DNA from: Planosporangium mesophilum
GTDB taxonomy: Bacteria; Actinomycetota; Actinomycetes; Mycobacteriales; Micromonosporaceae
Direction: 5' to 3'
Assembly (NCBI RefSeq): GCF_016863255.1
Contig: NZ_BOON01000028.1
Location: forward strand, 1-64,000
Length of the DNA stretch: 64,000 nt
The notes under the pieces are model-generated. The model worked only from the letters and a program-made list of their open reading frames with translations, made no database searches and had not been told where the DNA came from. The position numbers were made by a program, and so were the translations under genes. Of this stretch, positions 1 to 7,325 are shown in pieces; the stretch's first letter is position 1; each line of letters begins with the position of its first letter.

Positions 1-126
1 GCACACCAGAAACCGTGCCACAGGCGTACGACAAGACACTCACGCACCCGCACGTCCCGACACCTATCCGCCTTGGCGGCGGATCGACTTTCCCCATCCC
101 GCTACGCCGGACAGCCCGCTTCACCC

Positions 127-142
127 CCGGCCTGAAGGCCGG
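127..142. repeat. short GC hairpin, possible transposon-end relic
   Basis: Arms CCGGCC (127-132) and GGCCGG (137-142) close on a TGAA loop, in the text CCCCCGGCCTGAAGGCCGGAG. From memory, similar CCGGCCTGAAGGCCGG hairpins occur near the right end of actinobacterial IS200/IS605-type elements. No tnpA or tnpB coding sequence is seen in the first 177 bases, so this is at most a relic. Bases 1-177 otherwise hold no gene I can support. Confidence 0.25.
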
Positions 143-177
143 AGCACTACCGACGATCCCGGTAGCCGCCCCCGGCA

Positions 178-624
178 TCACCGGGCCGTCGGATCGCCGG
201 GGTCACGTCCGGTGGTGAGCGGCCCGGTCGTCGGTGCCCGGTACTCGCCGATCCACTGGTCCTTCCAGGACCGCTGGTAGTGCTGCTCGTTGCAGCCCGG
301 GTGGTAGACCGCGCCGAGCTCGTGGACGATCTGCTCCCGGTGCGAGCGCAGGCCGCCGGGCACCTCGTACGTGCAGATGTACAGCCGCCACCGGTTGCCC
401 GACCGCCGGATCCAGCACTGTGCGCGCGGGTGGTTGAACGGGAACCGTTCTCTCGACAGGTCGTCGGCGTGGCCGACATAGATCACCGCGTACGTCTCGG
501 CCCTGGCCTCGGGATCCAGCTTGTACAGGATCGCGTAGACCGCAGGCTTCGCCGGCGGCGTCCAGCCGCCGAGCAGTCGGGGCCCCTCGAAGGGGTACCC
601 GGCCAGCGAACCCAACCTGATCAT
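178..624 (-). CDS. GIY-YIG-like hypothetical protein
   Basis: This is a 148-aa soluble protein of unknown function. Two beta-strand-like stretches, AVYAILYKL and YAVIYVGHADDL (about residues 29-55), match the GIY...YIG pattern of GIY-YIG endonuclease folds. A later HREQIVHELGAVYHPGCNEQ segment could supply the Glu and Asn seen in such folds. The ATG overlaps the stop of the upstream 34-aa ORF (ATGA), which indicates translational coupling and membership of the moxR/VWA gene run. Nuclease activity is inference from weak motif likeness. The C-terminal 25 residues are low complexity. Confidence 0.55.
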   Translation of the reverse strand: MIRLGSLAGYPFEGPRLLGGWTPPAKPAVYAILYKLDPEARAETYAVIYVGHADDLSRERFPFNHPRAQCWIRRSGNRWRLYICTYEVPGGLRSHREQIVHELGAVYHPGCNEQHYQRSWKDQWIGEYRAPTTGPLTTGRDPGDPTAR

Positions 625-725
625 TCCGGGTAGTCCAGTTCGTCTTCGGCTTCGCTGACGGCGCCGACCTCCGCGTTACTGACCACGCGGTCACCCTCGG
701 CCACGAGAGACACGCTCCATTTCAC
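621..725 (-). CDS. 34-aa acidic small protein
   Basis: The GTG at 725 is preceded by AGGAGCTG about 5 nt upstream, and the ORF stops in an ATGA overlap with the next gene. It therefore has its own ribosome-binding site and is tightly packed between the VWA gene (stop at 735) and the GIY-YIG-like gene. The product begins VKWSVSLVAEGDRVVSNAEV and ends in an acidic run, EAEDELDYPE. I do not recognise a family with certainty. The N-terminus looks like the start of a longer actinobacterial small-protein family, so it could be a truncated copy or a genuine small partner of its neighbours. Confidence 0.5.
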   Translation of the reverse strand: MKWSVSLVAEGDRVVSNAEVGAVSEAEDELDYPE

Positions 726-734
726 GGCCAGCTC

Positions 735-1895
735 CTAACTCAGCTCGGGCAGCAGCGCCGCGAACTCTTCGAGGCTGTGCAGGTTGTGCCCGGACAGCAA
801 CGTGTCGACGTACGGCGCCACGACCATCATCCCCAGCGTGCTGGGCTGGAAGGTCCGGTTGCCGCCCTTGTGCGGGTTGAGCCAGACCACCCGGTGGCTC
901 AGCCGCGCCAGCCGCTCCGTCGCCGTGGCCAGCATCTGCGGGTCGCCCCGGTCGAGCCCGTCGGAGCAGATCACGACGATCCCGCCGCGGCACACGCCGC
1001 GCCGGCCCCAGTCCCGTACGAACTCGTCCAGCGAGGCACCGATCCTGGTCCCGCCCTCCCAGTCGAAGACGGCCCTGGCGGCCTGCGCAAGCGCATCGTC
1101 GACCCGGCGGCGTTCCAACGCCCTGGTGATGCGGGTGAGCCGGGTACCGAAGCAGAACGCCTCGACCCGTGCGGTGGCGCGCCGGGCCGAGTAGGCGAAC
1201 TGGAGCAGGCTGCGGGAGTAGTCGGCCATCGAGCCGGAGACGTCCACGATCAGGATCAGCGGTCGTTGCCGCAGCCGACGCCGACGCCAGTGCAGTGTCG
1301 AGAGTTCGCCGTGGTCGCGCATCATCGCGCGTACGGTGCGGCGCGGGTCGGGCGTACGGCCGTCGCGGGCGGCGGCCGTACGCCGGGTCCGCCGGCGGGG
1401 TGGGGCCAGCCGCAGGCGCGCGACGATGCGTCGCAGCCCGGCCAGCTCCTCGGGGGTACACGCCGCGAAGGCCTTGTGCCGCAGCACTTCCGCGTCCGAG
1501 CCGACCAGGCCGAGCTGCGCCTGTTGCTCGTTGCGGTCTTCGGTACCGGGCTCGGTCGCGGGTACCTGCAGCACCGACCGGGTCTCGGCACCGGCGCGCA
1601 GGGCGAGCCTCACCGGCTCCGGCAGCGCCTCCCCCTCGTCCAGGAAGAACTGCCGGAACACCCGGTCGTAGACCGGGAGCTGGTCGTGGCGGGTCACCAT
1701 GGTGGTGCGCCCGGCCCAGTACAGGTCCAGCAGGTCGGTCGGGTCGAGGGGCGCCAGGGCCGCGCAGTAGGTGAGCACGTCGCCGGAGCCGATGGCCAGG
1801 CCCGCCCGGCGCAGGTGAGCGGCGAAGTCGACCAGGACACCGACCAGCGGCGCGTCGTCAGCCACCCGAGGCTCAGTCACCCGAGACTCAGCCAC
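735..1895 (-). CDS. VWA domain protein, CoxE-like
   Basis: A von Willebrand factor A protein of the CoxE/MadC type that works with MoxR AAA+ ATPases, probably as an adaptor for metallo-enzyme or complex maturation. The MIDAS motif DVSGSM starts at D218, counted from the GTG at 1895. A basic Arg-rich linker precedes it, and a TRIGASLDEF segment follows, as in this family. The start is uncertain: ATG 1922 and GTGs at 1895, 1880 and 1865 are all in frame, the three GTGs created by a 15-bp tandem repeat at the moxR stop. I take 1895 because it keeps a short overlap with the MoxR stop. Cytoplasmic. Confidence 0.85.
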   Translation of the reverse strand: MAESRVTEPRVADDAPLVGVLVDFAAHLRRAGLAIGSGDVLTYCAALAPLDPTDLLDLYWAGRTTMVTRHDQLPVYDRVFRQFFLDEGEALPEPVRLALRAGAETRSVLQVPATEPGTEDRNEQQAQLGLVGSDAEVLRHKAFAACTPEELAGLRRIVARLRLAPPRRRTRRTAAARDGRTPDPRRTVRAMMRDHGELSTLHWRRRRLRQRPLILIVDVSGSMADYSRSLLQFAYSARRATARVEAFCFGTRLTRITRALERRRVDDALAQAARAVFDWEGGTRIGASLDEFVRDWGRRGVCRGGIVVICSDGLDRGDPQMLATATERLARLSHRVVWLNPHKGGNRTFQPSTLGMMVVAPYVDTLLSGHNLHSLEEFAALLPELS

Positions 1896-1901
1896 CCGAG
1901 G
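1857..1901. repeat. 15-bp tandem repeat x3 at the moxR/VWA junction
   Basis: Units lie at 1857-1871, 1872-1886 and 1887-1901 with 13-14 of 15 matches. On the minus strand each unit carries GTGnCTGA. The unit nearest moxR provides its TGA stop, and every unit supplies an in-frame GTG for the VWA gene. It looks like a local triplication of an original stop-start junction. Confidence 0.8.
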
Positions 1902-2763
1902 CGATCCCGTCCAGGTTGGCACGTACCAGCTCCAGGTCGTCGCGCTCCTTCACGACCGCGCCCAGCGTGTCGTCGATCGTCGCGGCGTCCAGCTCGGTGG
2001 CTCCGAGCACGTCGAGGGTGCGTACCCAGTCGATCGTCTCCGCGACGCCCGGCGGCTTGGCCAGCTCGAGGCCGCGCAGCCGGTTGACCGCGGCCACCAC
2101 CGTGCGCGTCAGTGCCTCGGACACCCCCGGCTCGCGTACCAGGACGATCTCGACCTCGCGCTCGGCGCTCGGGTACCCCACCCAGGCGTACAGGCAGCGC
2201 CGCTTCAGCGCGTCGTGCAGCTCACGGGTACGGTTCGAGGTCAGCACGACCAGCGGCGGCGTCTCGGCCCTGATCGTGCCCACCTCGGGAACGGTGATCT
2301 GGAAGTCGGCGAGGACCTCCAGCAGGAACGCCTCGAACTCGTCGTCGGCCCGGTCGACCTCGTCGATGAGCAGGACCGCCCGGTCGCCGGCGCGCACGGC
2401 CTCCAGCAGCGGCCGTTCGAGGAGGAACTTCGGGCCGAACAGCTTGTCGACCGCCTCGTCGCTGTCCAGTTCACGGACGGACAGGGCGCGGATGGCCAGC
2501 ATCTGGCGGGCGTAGTCCCACTCGTACAGTGCCTGATTGGTGTCGATGCCCTCGTAGCACTGCAAGCGGATCAGGCGCCGGCCGAAGACCGCCGCGAGCA
2601 CCTTCGCGACCTCGGTCTTGCCGACGCCGACCTCTCCCTCGATCAGGATCGGACGCCCGAGCGACAACGCGACGAACAGCGCGGTCGACAGCCCCCGGTC
2701 GGCCAGGTAGCCACCGTCGCGCAGGAGCTGGGTCAGCTGGGGTACGGTCTCCGGACGGTCCAT
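1888..2763 (-). CDS. MoxR-family AAA+ ATPase, CoxD-like
   Basis: A 291-aa AAA+ ATPase of the MoxR group, a chaperone-like machine that pairs with VWA proteins such as the product of the next gene. Walker A GEVGVGKTEVAK and Walker B VLLIDEVDRAD are clear, as is the sensor-1-like VLTSNRTREL. I chose the ATG at 2763 (MDRPETVPQL) because MoxR proteins start close to the AAA core; GAGGA lies about 13 nt upstream. An open frame continues upstream but overlaps the 86-aa gene and has no protein-like character. CoxD of CO dehydrogenase clusters is the closest named role, but no coxMSL genes are present in the window. Confidence 0.9.
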   Translation of the reverse strand: MDRPETVPQLTQLLRDGGYLADRGLSTALFVALSLGRPILIEGEVGVGKTEVAKVLAAVFGRRLIRLQCYEGIDTNQALYEWDYARQMLAIRALSVRELDSDEAVDKLFGPKFLLERPLLEAVRAGDRAVLLIDEVDRADDEFEAFLLEVLADFQITVPEVGTIRAETPPLVVLTSNRTRELHDALKRRCLYAWVGYPSAEREVEIVLVREPGVSEALTRTVVAAVNRLRGLELAKPPGVAETIDWVRTLDVLGATELDAATIDDTLGAVVKERDDLELVRANLDGIASGG

Positions 2764-2771
2764 CCGATCGG

Positions 2772-3032
2772 TCAGGATTCCTCGGCGGGACCGAGCACCA
2801 GGTCGCGGATGCTGCCGCCCGACGAGTGGAGCTTGCCCTCGCTTCGGAGCCGTTCGCGCCAGGCCTCGCGGAGGTCGCTGCCGGGCTCGGCCATCCCGTC
2901 GAAGCTGACGTCCTTCATGTTTCGGCAGGGCTTCGTCGCGCCGGTCGCCTCGTCCAGGTCCTCGGACCGCTGCCCGCCGGCGGCCCACACCGCGCGCAGC
3001 ACGCCGACCGCGTCATCCGGCTGGTGAGTCAT
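2772..3032 (-). CDS. 86-aa hypothetical protein in the moxR set
   Basis: A small soluble protein with no family I recognise. GAGAGGA precedes the ATG at 3032. The body contains TGATKPCRNMKDVSFDGMAE and ends RDLVLGPAEES. It ends 9 nt before the MoxR start, so it is probably the first gene of the MoxR-VWA-34aa-GIY-YIG transcript. One Cys is not enough to suggest a metal site. The longer open frame upstream (to 3128) lacks a better ribosome-binding site. Confidence 0.6.
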   Translation of the reverse strand: MTHQPDDAVGVLRAVWAAGGQRSEDLDEATGATKPCRNMKDVSFDGMAEPGSDLREAWRERLRSEGKLHSSGGSIRDLVLGPAEES

Positions 3033-3109
3033 GGCCAACCGTCCTCTCCGGCCACTGTCGACCTCAGGTATCGACCGTAGGCGGCACGGGCCGCTGGCGC
3101 GACAGCAGA

Positions 3110-3125
3110 TTAAGACTTCGCTTAA
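3110..3125. promoter_or_regulatory. TTAAG-N6-CTTAA inverted repeat
   Basis: A perfect 5-bp arm palindrome in an AT-poor genome, about 80 bp upstream of the 86-aa gene start on the minus strand. It lies in the 160-bp gap between xdhC and the moxR operon and could be a regulator site for that operon. No cognate regulator is seen nearby. Confidence 0.35.
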
Positions 3126-3191
3126 CACGTGGTCGCGGCGAAAACGAACACCCCACGCCCGCCGGCCGGTCGGGGAGCCGGCCGGAGCCGG

Positions 3192-4136
3192 TCAGTGAAT
3201 CGTCCCGGACTTCTCGCGCAACGAGCCCGCGGAGGCCTTCGAACCCACCGCCAACGCCTCGGCGAGAATCGATACGGCGATCTCCGGCGGCGTGTTGGCA
3301 CCGATGTCCAGACCCGCCGGTCCGTGAACGCGCTCCAGGTCGGTGATTCCGCGGTACGCGAGCCAGTCCGCCCGGGACCGCTGGGTCCGGCGCGAGCCGA
3401 GGGCCCCGATGTAGCCCACCTCGCCGGCCAGCGCCGCGGCCAACGCGGGGCCGGCGAGCTCGACGTCGTGGCTGGTGACCACCACCTTGTCCAGTGCGGC
3501 GAGCCCGGCGATGACCCCGGTTGCGCTGCTGACCTGCGTGATCACCTGGGTGTGCCAACCGAGGAGGTCGGCCGCGCTCCGCAGGGCGTCGGCGACCGCA
3601 CCGGCTCCGATGATGACCAGCTGCGGTACCGGTCGGAAGACCGACACCACCGTGTCCGGCGCGACGGACGAACCGCTGACGCCCCGGCCGAACAACCGCG
3701 CCGCGTCCTCCCCCGCATCGGCGATCGTCTCCGGGCCGTACATCACGATGTCCAGCACCCGATCGCCGTCGAGGCGGGTCACCAGGCCGACCGGGTCACG
3801 CCGGCGCAGCCGCTCCCACAGTCCGGCGGGCAGGTCGGCTGCCGGTACGAGCAGGCAGCGCGCGTCGCCGCCGCAGGCCAATCCTGCCAACTCGGCGTCC
3901 AGGTCCCCGACGCGCAGGTCGACGATGCGACCGCCTGAGCCCTGTTCGGACAGGTCCACGAGCTGGTCGTTGAGCGAGCCCGCCAGGACGGCGCCGACCC
4001 GGCCGCCGCCCGGTGTGATCGCCAGCGCCTCACCCAGGTCCCGGGCGCCCAGTCCCCTGGCCTCGACCACCCACGCGACGTCCACCCGGGTACCCGCGCG
4101 CAGGCACGCCGCAACGCTCAGCGCGATCTCGTACAT
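3192..4136 (-). CDS. xdhC: XdhC/CoxI family molybdenum-cofactor insertion protein
   Basis: A 314-aa XdhC/CoxI protein, which in this family binds and protects (sulfurates) the Mo cofactor for xanthine dehydrogenase or CO dehydrogenase type enzymes. An N-terminal XdhC domain is followed by a Rossmann domain with VIIGAGAVADAL at about 190 and the family signature YIGALGSRRTQ at about 255. ATG 4136 is preceded by TAGGCT and exactly 6 nt, so the mRNA is probably leaderless. It lies upstream of the MoxR/VWA set on the same strand, separated by 160 nt. No molybdenum hydroxylase structural genes are in the window, so the client enzyme must be encoded elsewhere. Confidence 0.88.
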   Translation of the reverse strand: MYEIALSVAACLRAGTRVDVAWVVEARGLGARDLGEALAITPGGGRVGAVLAGSLNDQLVDLSEQGSGGRIVDLRVGDLDAELAGLACGGDARCLLVPAADLPAGLWERLRRRDPVGLVTRLDGDRVLDIVMYGPETIADAGEDAARLFGRGVSGSSVAPDTVVSVFRPVPQLVIIGAGAVADALRSAADLLGWHTQVITQVSSATGVIAGLAALDKVVVTSHDVELAGPALAAALAGEVGYIGALGSRRTQRSRADWLAYRGITDLERVHGPAGLDIGANTPPEIAVSILAEALAVGSKASAGSLREKSGTIH

Positions 4137-4142
4137 CTGGCC

Positions 4143-4148
4143 AGCCTA
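4143..4148 (-). promoter_or_regulatory. -10 TAGGCT, leaderless xdhC promoter
   Basis: TAGGCT on the minus strand is followed by 6 nt and the xdhC ATG, so predicted +1 is the A of ATG. The -35 region is weak. Confidence 0.5.
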
Positions 4149-4317
4149 AACCCGAAAAGAATCGATGAGAATCGGTCGTTTCCGGTGTGGCCTCTCCTGA
4201 TGCCGTCGTGTTCGCAATGGAGTGCCAGCTGCGGGAAGCGCAGTATGACCCGGCGGGCTCCCGTACCGTTTCGAAGTCCTGATCCAGGCCTGCCGCCCGG
4301 CTGCCACAATGATCGGC

Positions 4318-4905
4318 ATGTCAGCTGATCAGCAGTCCGCGCTTCGCCCCGTCTATCCGGTCCGGACCAGCCGGCTGTTGCTGCGCCCGTTGACCGTCGG
4401 CGACGTCGACGCGCTGCTCGCCTACCGCAGTAGGCCCGACGTCTGCCGCTACGTACCCTTCGAGCCGATGACCCGCGAGGTCATCAACGAGCGGCTCGCC
4501 TCGCTGTGGGCGAACACCGAGCTCACCGATGAGGGCCAGGCGCTGACCCTCGGCGTCGAGCTGGCCGGGACCGGTGAACTGGTCGGTGACGTGGTGCTGT
4601 TCTGGCACAGCCGACTGCATCGTGGCGGGGAGATCGGATGGGTCGTGAACCCCGACTTCGGCGGCCAGGGGTACGCCACCGAGGCGGCGCACGCGCTGCT
4701 GGGCCTGGGCTTCGACGGGCTCGGCCTGCACCGCGTCATCGCGCGGATCGACGAGCGCAACGGGCCCTCGGCGAAGTTGGCGCAGCGGCTGGGGATGCGG
4801 CAGGAAGCCCGCCTGGTGCACAACGAGTTCTTCAAGGGCGAGTGGAGCACCGAACTGGACTTCGCGATGCTCGCCGAGGAGTGGCCGGCGTACCGCGGGG
4901 CGTGA
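4318..4905 (+). CDS. GNAT-family N-acetyltransferase (RimJ/RimL-like)
   Basis: A 195-aa acyl-CoA N-acetyltransferase of the RimJ/RimL subgroup; the substrate is unknown. It opens with TSRLLLRPLTVGDVDALLAY, carries EIGWVVNPDFGGQGYATEAA (the acetyl-CoA pyrophosphate loop) at about 105-125, and ends with the typical LGLHRVIARIDERN and GMRQEARL. The start at 4318 is preferred over ATG 4309: CACAAT lies 7 nt before 4318 and no ribosome-binding site is present, so a leaderless mRNA is likely. It converges on lysG and is not obviously part of an operon. Confidence 0.87.
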   Translation: MSADQQSALRPVYPVRTSRLLLRPLTVGDVDALLAYRSRPDVCRYVPFEPMTREVINERLASLWANTELTDEGQALTLGVELAGTGELVGDVVLFWHSRLHRGGEIGWVVNPDFGGQGYATEAAHALLGLGFDGLGLHRVIARIDERNGPSAKLAQRLGMRQEARLVHNEFFKGEWSTELDFAMLAEEWPAYRGA

Positions 4906-4983
4906 TCGACGGGTAGACCTGGTCGCCCTGGCCCGGTCCGGTGATCCGCACCGCGCGACGGTGATGGACGGATACTTCGAGGT

Positions 4984-5934
4984 TCACGGGGTGGCGATCG
5001 GGCGGTGTCCAATGAGGACCGGTCCCGGCACCGGCCGTTGGTCGAGGCGCTCCCGGGCGGCGGCCAGGATCGCCTCCGTCAGCCGGTCCAGCGACGGCGA
5101 GCGGAGCTTCCACTGCTGCCAGTACAGGACGACGTCGACGTGCCCGCGCGGATCGAGCTCCACCAGCTCCCCCGCCCGCACGTGCCGCTCGGACTGCAGG
5201 TCGGGCAGCATCCCCCAGCCCATCCCGAGCAGCACCGCGGTGAGGTAGTCCGCCGACGACGGCACGTGGTGCGCCGGCGGTTCGAGCCGGGCGCCTCGTC
5301 GCGCGCGGCTGCGCAGGTACCCGTACTGAAGGTCATCGGCGCGGTCGAAGACGACGACCGGGGCTGTGGCCAGGGCGGTCGCGGTGGCCCCGTCGGGGAA
5401 CCAGCGCTCGACCACGGCGGGCGCGGCCATCGGCCGGTACCGCATCGCACCCAGCCGGGTCGAACTGCAGCCGGGTACCGGCTCGGCGTCCGCGGTGACC
5501 GCGGCGACGACGGTACCGTCGCGCAGCAGGGCACTGGTACGGGTCTGGTCCTCGCGGTACAGGTCCAGGCAGAGGCTGTCGGCCAGCGGTGCCACGGCCG
5601 GCAGCACCCAGGTGGTCAGGGAGTCGGCGTTCACCGCGACCGGCAGGGTGGGAGGCCGGCTGTCGGCGGCACCATCGGTACCGCCGAGCTCCCGGGCGGT
5701 ATCGGCGAGCAGGACGTCGACCTGCCGGGCCAGGCGCAGCACGGCTTCACCGGGGGGCGTGACCCGTACCGGCTTGCTGCGCACGAGCAGCACCTGGCCG
5801 GCGGCCGCCTCCAGGGCGCGCAGCCGCTGGCTGACCGCTGACGGGGTGAGGTTCAGCGCCCGCGCCGCGGCCTCGAGGGTGCCCTCGGAGACGGTGGCAC
5901 TGAGCGCCCGGAGCTGGTCGAGGTTGAACTGCAT
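4984..5934 (-). CDS. lysG: LysR-family regulator, LysG/ArgP type
   Basis: A 316-aa LysR-type activator of the ArgP/LysG subgroup, which senses basic amino acids and switches on the exporter encoded divergently. The N-terminal winged helix-turn-helix is typical (LNLTPSAVSQRLRALEAAAG, about residues 28-47), followed by a two-lobed effector domain. It is divergent from lysE with a 72-bp gap containing an inverted repeat. The LysG-LysE arrangement in Corynebacterium and Mycobacterium supports the role in lysine/arginine export. Confidence 0.92.
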   Translation of the reverse strand: MQFNLDQLRALSATVSEGTLEAAARALNLTPSAVSQRLRALEAAAGQVLLVRSKPVRVTPPGEAVLRLARQVDVLLADTARELGGTDGAADSRPPTLPVAVNADSLTTWVLPAVAPLADSLCLDLYREDQTRTSALLRDGTVVAAVTADAEPVPGCSSTRLGAMRYRPMAAPAVVERWFPDGATATALATAPVVVFDRADDLQYGYLRSRARRGARLEPPAHHVPSSADYLTAVLLGMGWGMLPDLQSERHVRAGELVELDPRGHVDVVLYWQQWKLRSPSLDRLTEAILAAARERLDQRPVPGPVLIGHRPIATP

Positions 5935-5944
5935 AGTAAGAAAC

Positions 5945-5970
5945 GCTAACGCAACTGAAGAATCATTAGC
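5945..5970. promoter_or_regulatory. putative LysG operator, GCTAA-N16-TTAGC
   Basis: A perfect 5-bp inverted repeat in the lysG-lysE intergenic space, centred about 50 bp upstream of lysE. Position and symmetry suit a LysR-type activator binding site. Confidence 0.5.
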
Positions 5971-5994
5971 TGGAGTACGGGTACATTACTGCCC

Positions 5995-6000
5995 TACCGT
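5995..6000 (+). promoter_or_regulatory. -10 TACCGT, leaderless lysE promoter
   Basis: TACCGT followed by 6 nt and the GTG of lysE. No ribosome-binding site is present before the GTG, which supports a leaderless transcript. Confidence 0.45.
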
Positions 6001-6006
6001 CACCGT

Positions 6007-6645
6007 GTGACTTCTCCCGCTCTGCTCGCGACCCTGTCCGGACTCGGACTCGGACTGTCCCTCATCGTGGCGATCGGCGCGCAGAATGCGTTCGTCCTGC
6101 GGCAGGGCCTGCGGGGCGAGCACGTCCTGACGGTGGTGACGGTATGCGCGCTCTCCGACATCGTCCTCATCGCGGCGGGTGTGGCCGGCGCCGGTGCCGC
6201 CCTGAAGGCTGCCCCGTGGACGGTGACCGCGGTGCGGGTCGTCGGAGGCCTGTTCCTGCTCGGGTACGCCGCCCTCGCCGCCCGGCGGGCGCTGCGACCC
6301 GCCGGGGACACGGCCCTCGTACCCACTGAACAGTCCGGGCGGGCGTTCCCGGCCGTGGGCCTGGCCGCCATCCTCGCCACCACGCTGGCGCTGACCTGGC
6401 TGAACCCGCACGTCTACCTCGACACCGTCGTCCTGCTCGGGTCGATCGCCGGCAGCCACGGCGCCGAGCGCTGGTGGTTCGCCGTGGGCGCAGCCATCGC
6501 CAGCACCGTGTGGTTCGGCGCGCTCGGTTTCGGCGCGGCCCTGCTCCGCCCGGTCTTCGCGCGCCCCCGGGCCTGGCGCGTCCTCGACAGCGTCATCGCC
6601 GCCGTGATGACGGTACTCGCGGTGTCGATGCTGGCCGGCGCCTGA
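6007..6645 (+). CDS. lysE: LysE/ArgO family basic amino acid exporter
   Basis: A 212-aa membrane exporter of the LysE superfamily with about six membrane segments. The family N-terminus is obvious: LIVAIGAQNAFVLRQGLRGEH at about 22-42, and the central LTWLNPHVYLDTVVLLGS is the LysE/ArgO hallmark. The GTG start follows a -10 element by 6 nt. Divergently paired with lysG, it should remove excess L-lysine or L-arginine across the cytoplasmic membrane. Confidence 0.94.
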   Translation: MTSPALLATLSGLGLGLSLIVAIGAQNAFVLRQGLRGEHVLTVVTVCALSDIVLIAAGVAGAGAALKAAPWTVTAVRVVGGLFLLGYAALAARRALRPAGDTALVPTEQSGRAFPAVGLAAILATTLALTWLNPHVYLDTVVLLGSIAGSHGAERWWFAVGAAIASTVWFGALGFGAALLRPVFARPRAWRVLDSVIAAVMTVLAVSMLAGA

Positions 6646-6678
6646 CCCCATCGAGGTCTCGGTACCCCGCACCCGCGG

Positions 6679-7197
6679 TTAGCCGGGGGTCACCGGGACC
6701 GGTTGCCCTTGCCGTACTTCAAGGACGGCCCGCTGGCCCAGCGGCCGAGCCAGGTTCAGAGCGGCCATCCGCGTGTAGCCCACGAGGAGGCACGTCTCGG
6801 CGTAGGAGTGGGGCTGCGCGATGACGATGACCACGACCGCGTTGGCCGACTCGACCGGCTCGGCGTGGTAGTCGGCGCCGCAGGACTGGGTTGCCGGCCC
6901 TCGAGCACCGGTGAAGGTGACGGTCAACTGGGTGCCGGACCTGGACCCGGCTGCCGATTCGATGGCGATGCCCGGCGGGGAGCCCCATGGCCGCGGTGAC
7001 CCGCTGACCGGGCCCCAACCAGCAGCGGCGATGACGGCCTGGTCGTAACGGTCCAGGGCTTCGTGCGCCTGCTGGCGCAGCTCACCCAGGCTCTCCCCGT
7101 TAGGCAGCACGCCCTGATCCGCGGGAGTCGGGCCGGCGGTGCAGCCGCCCAGCACCGCCACGCCCGCAAGCCAGAGCATCCAGCGCGGTCGGACCAT
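6679..7197 (-). CDS. small secreted lipoprotein, function unknown
   Basis: A 172-aa protein with a lipoprotein signal peptide: MVRPRWMLWLAG then the lipobox VLGGC (Cys about 19). The mature part has no domain I recognise. Two other Cys residues (SCGADY and ETCLLVGY) could form a disulfide. ATG 7197 is preceded by GGGAGGTGG about 7 nt upstream, and TATGAT at 7283-7288 (minus) is a candidate -10. A much longer open frame through this region on the same strand is a coincidence of composition. It is last in a minus-strand run with the epimerase, APC permease and GPP34 genes, but 128 bp separates it from them. Confidence 0.8.
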   Translation of the reverse strand: MVRPRWMLWLAGVAVLGGCTAGPTPADQGVLPNGESLGELRQQAHEALDRYDQAVIAAAGWGPVSGSPRPWGSPPGIAIESAAGSRSGTQLTVTFTGARGPATQSCGADYHAEPVESANAVVVIVIAQPHSYAETCLLVGYTRMAALNLARPLGQRAVLEVRQGQPVPVTPG

Positions 7198-7325
7198 GGC
7201 AGACCACCTCCCGCAGCTCATCTCATGGTCATTCGCCCAGGCGCGATGACACCGGCCACCGGCTGACACCGTGGGGACGAAGATCATAAATATTATCGAT
7301 GGCGGGCGGACGCCGGAACCACCCC

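Noticed and set aside
178-3032. Complete CO dehydrogenase cluster
   Set aside because: XdhC, MoxR and VWA proteins are present but no coxM, coxS or coxL-type subunit is in the window.
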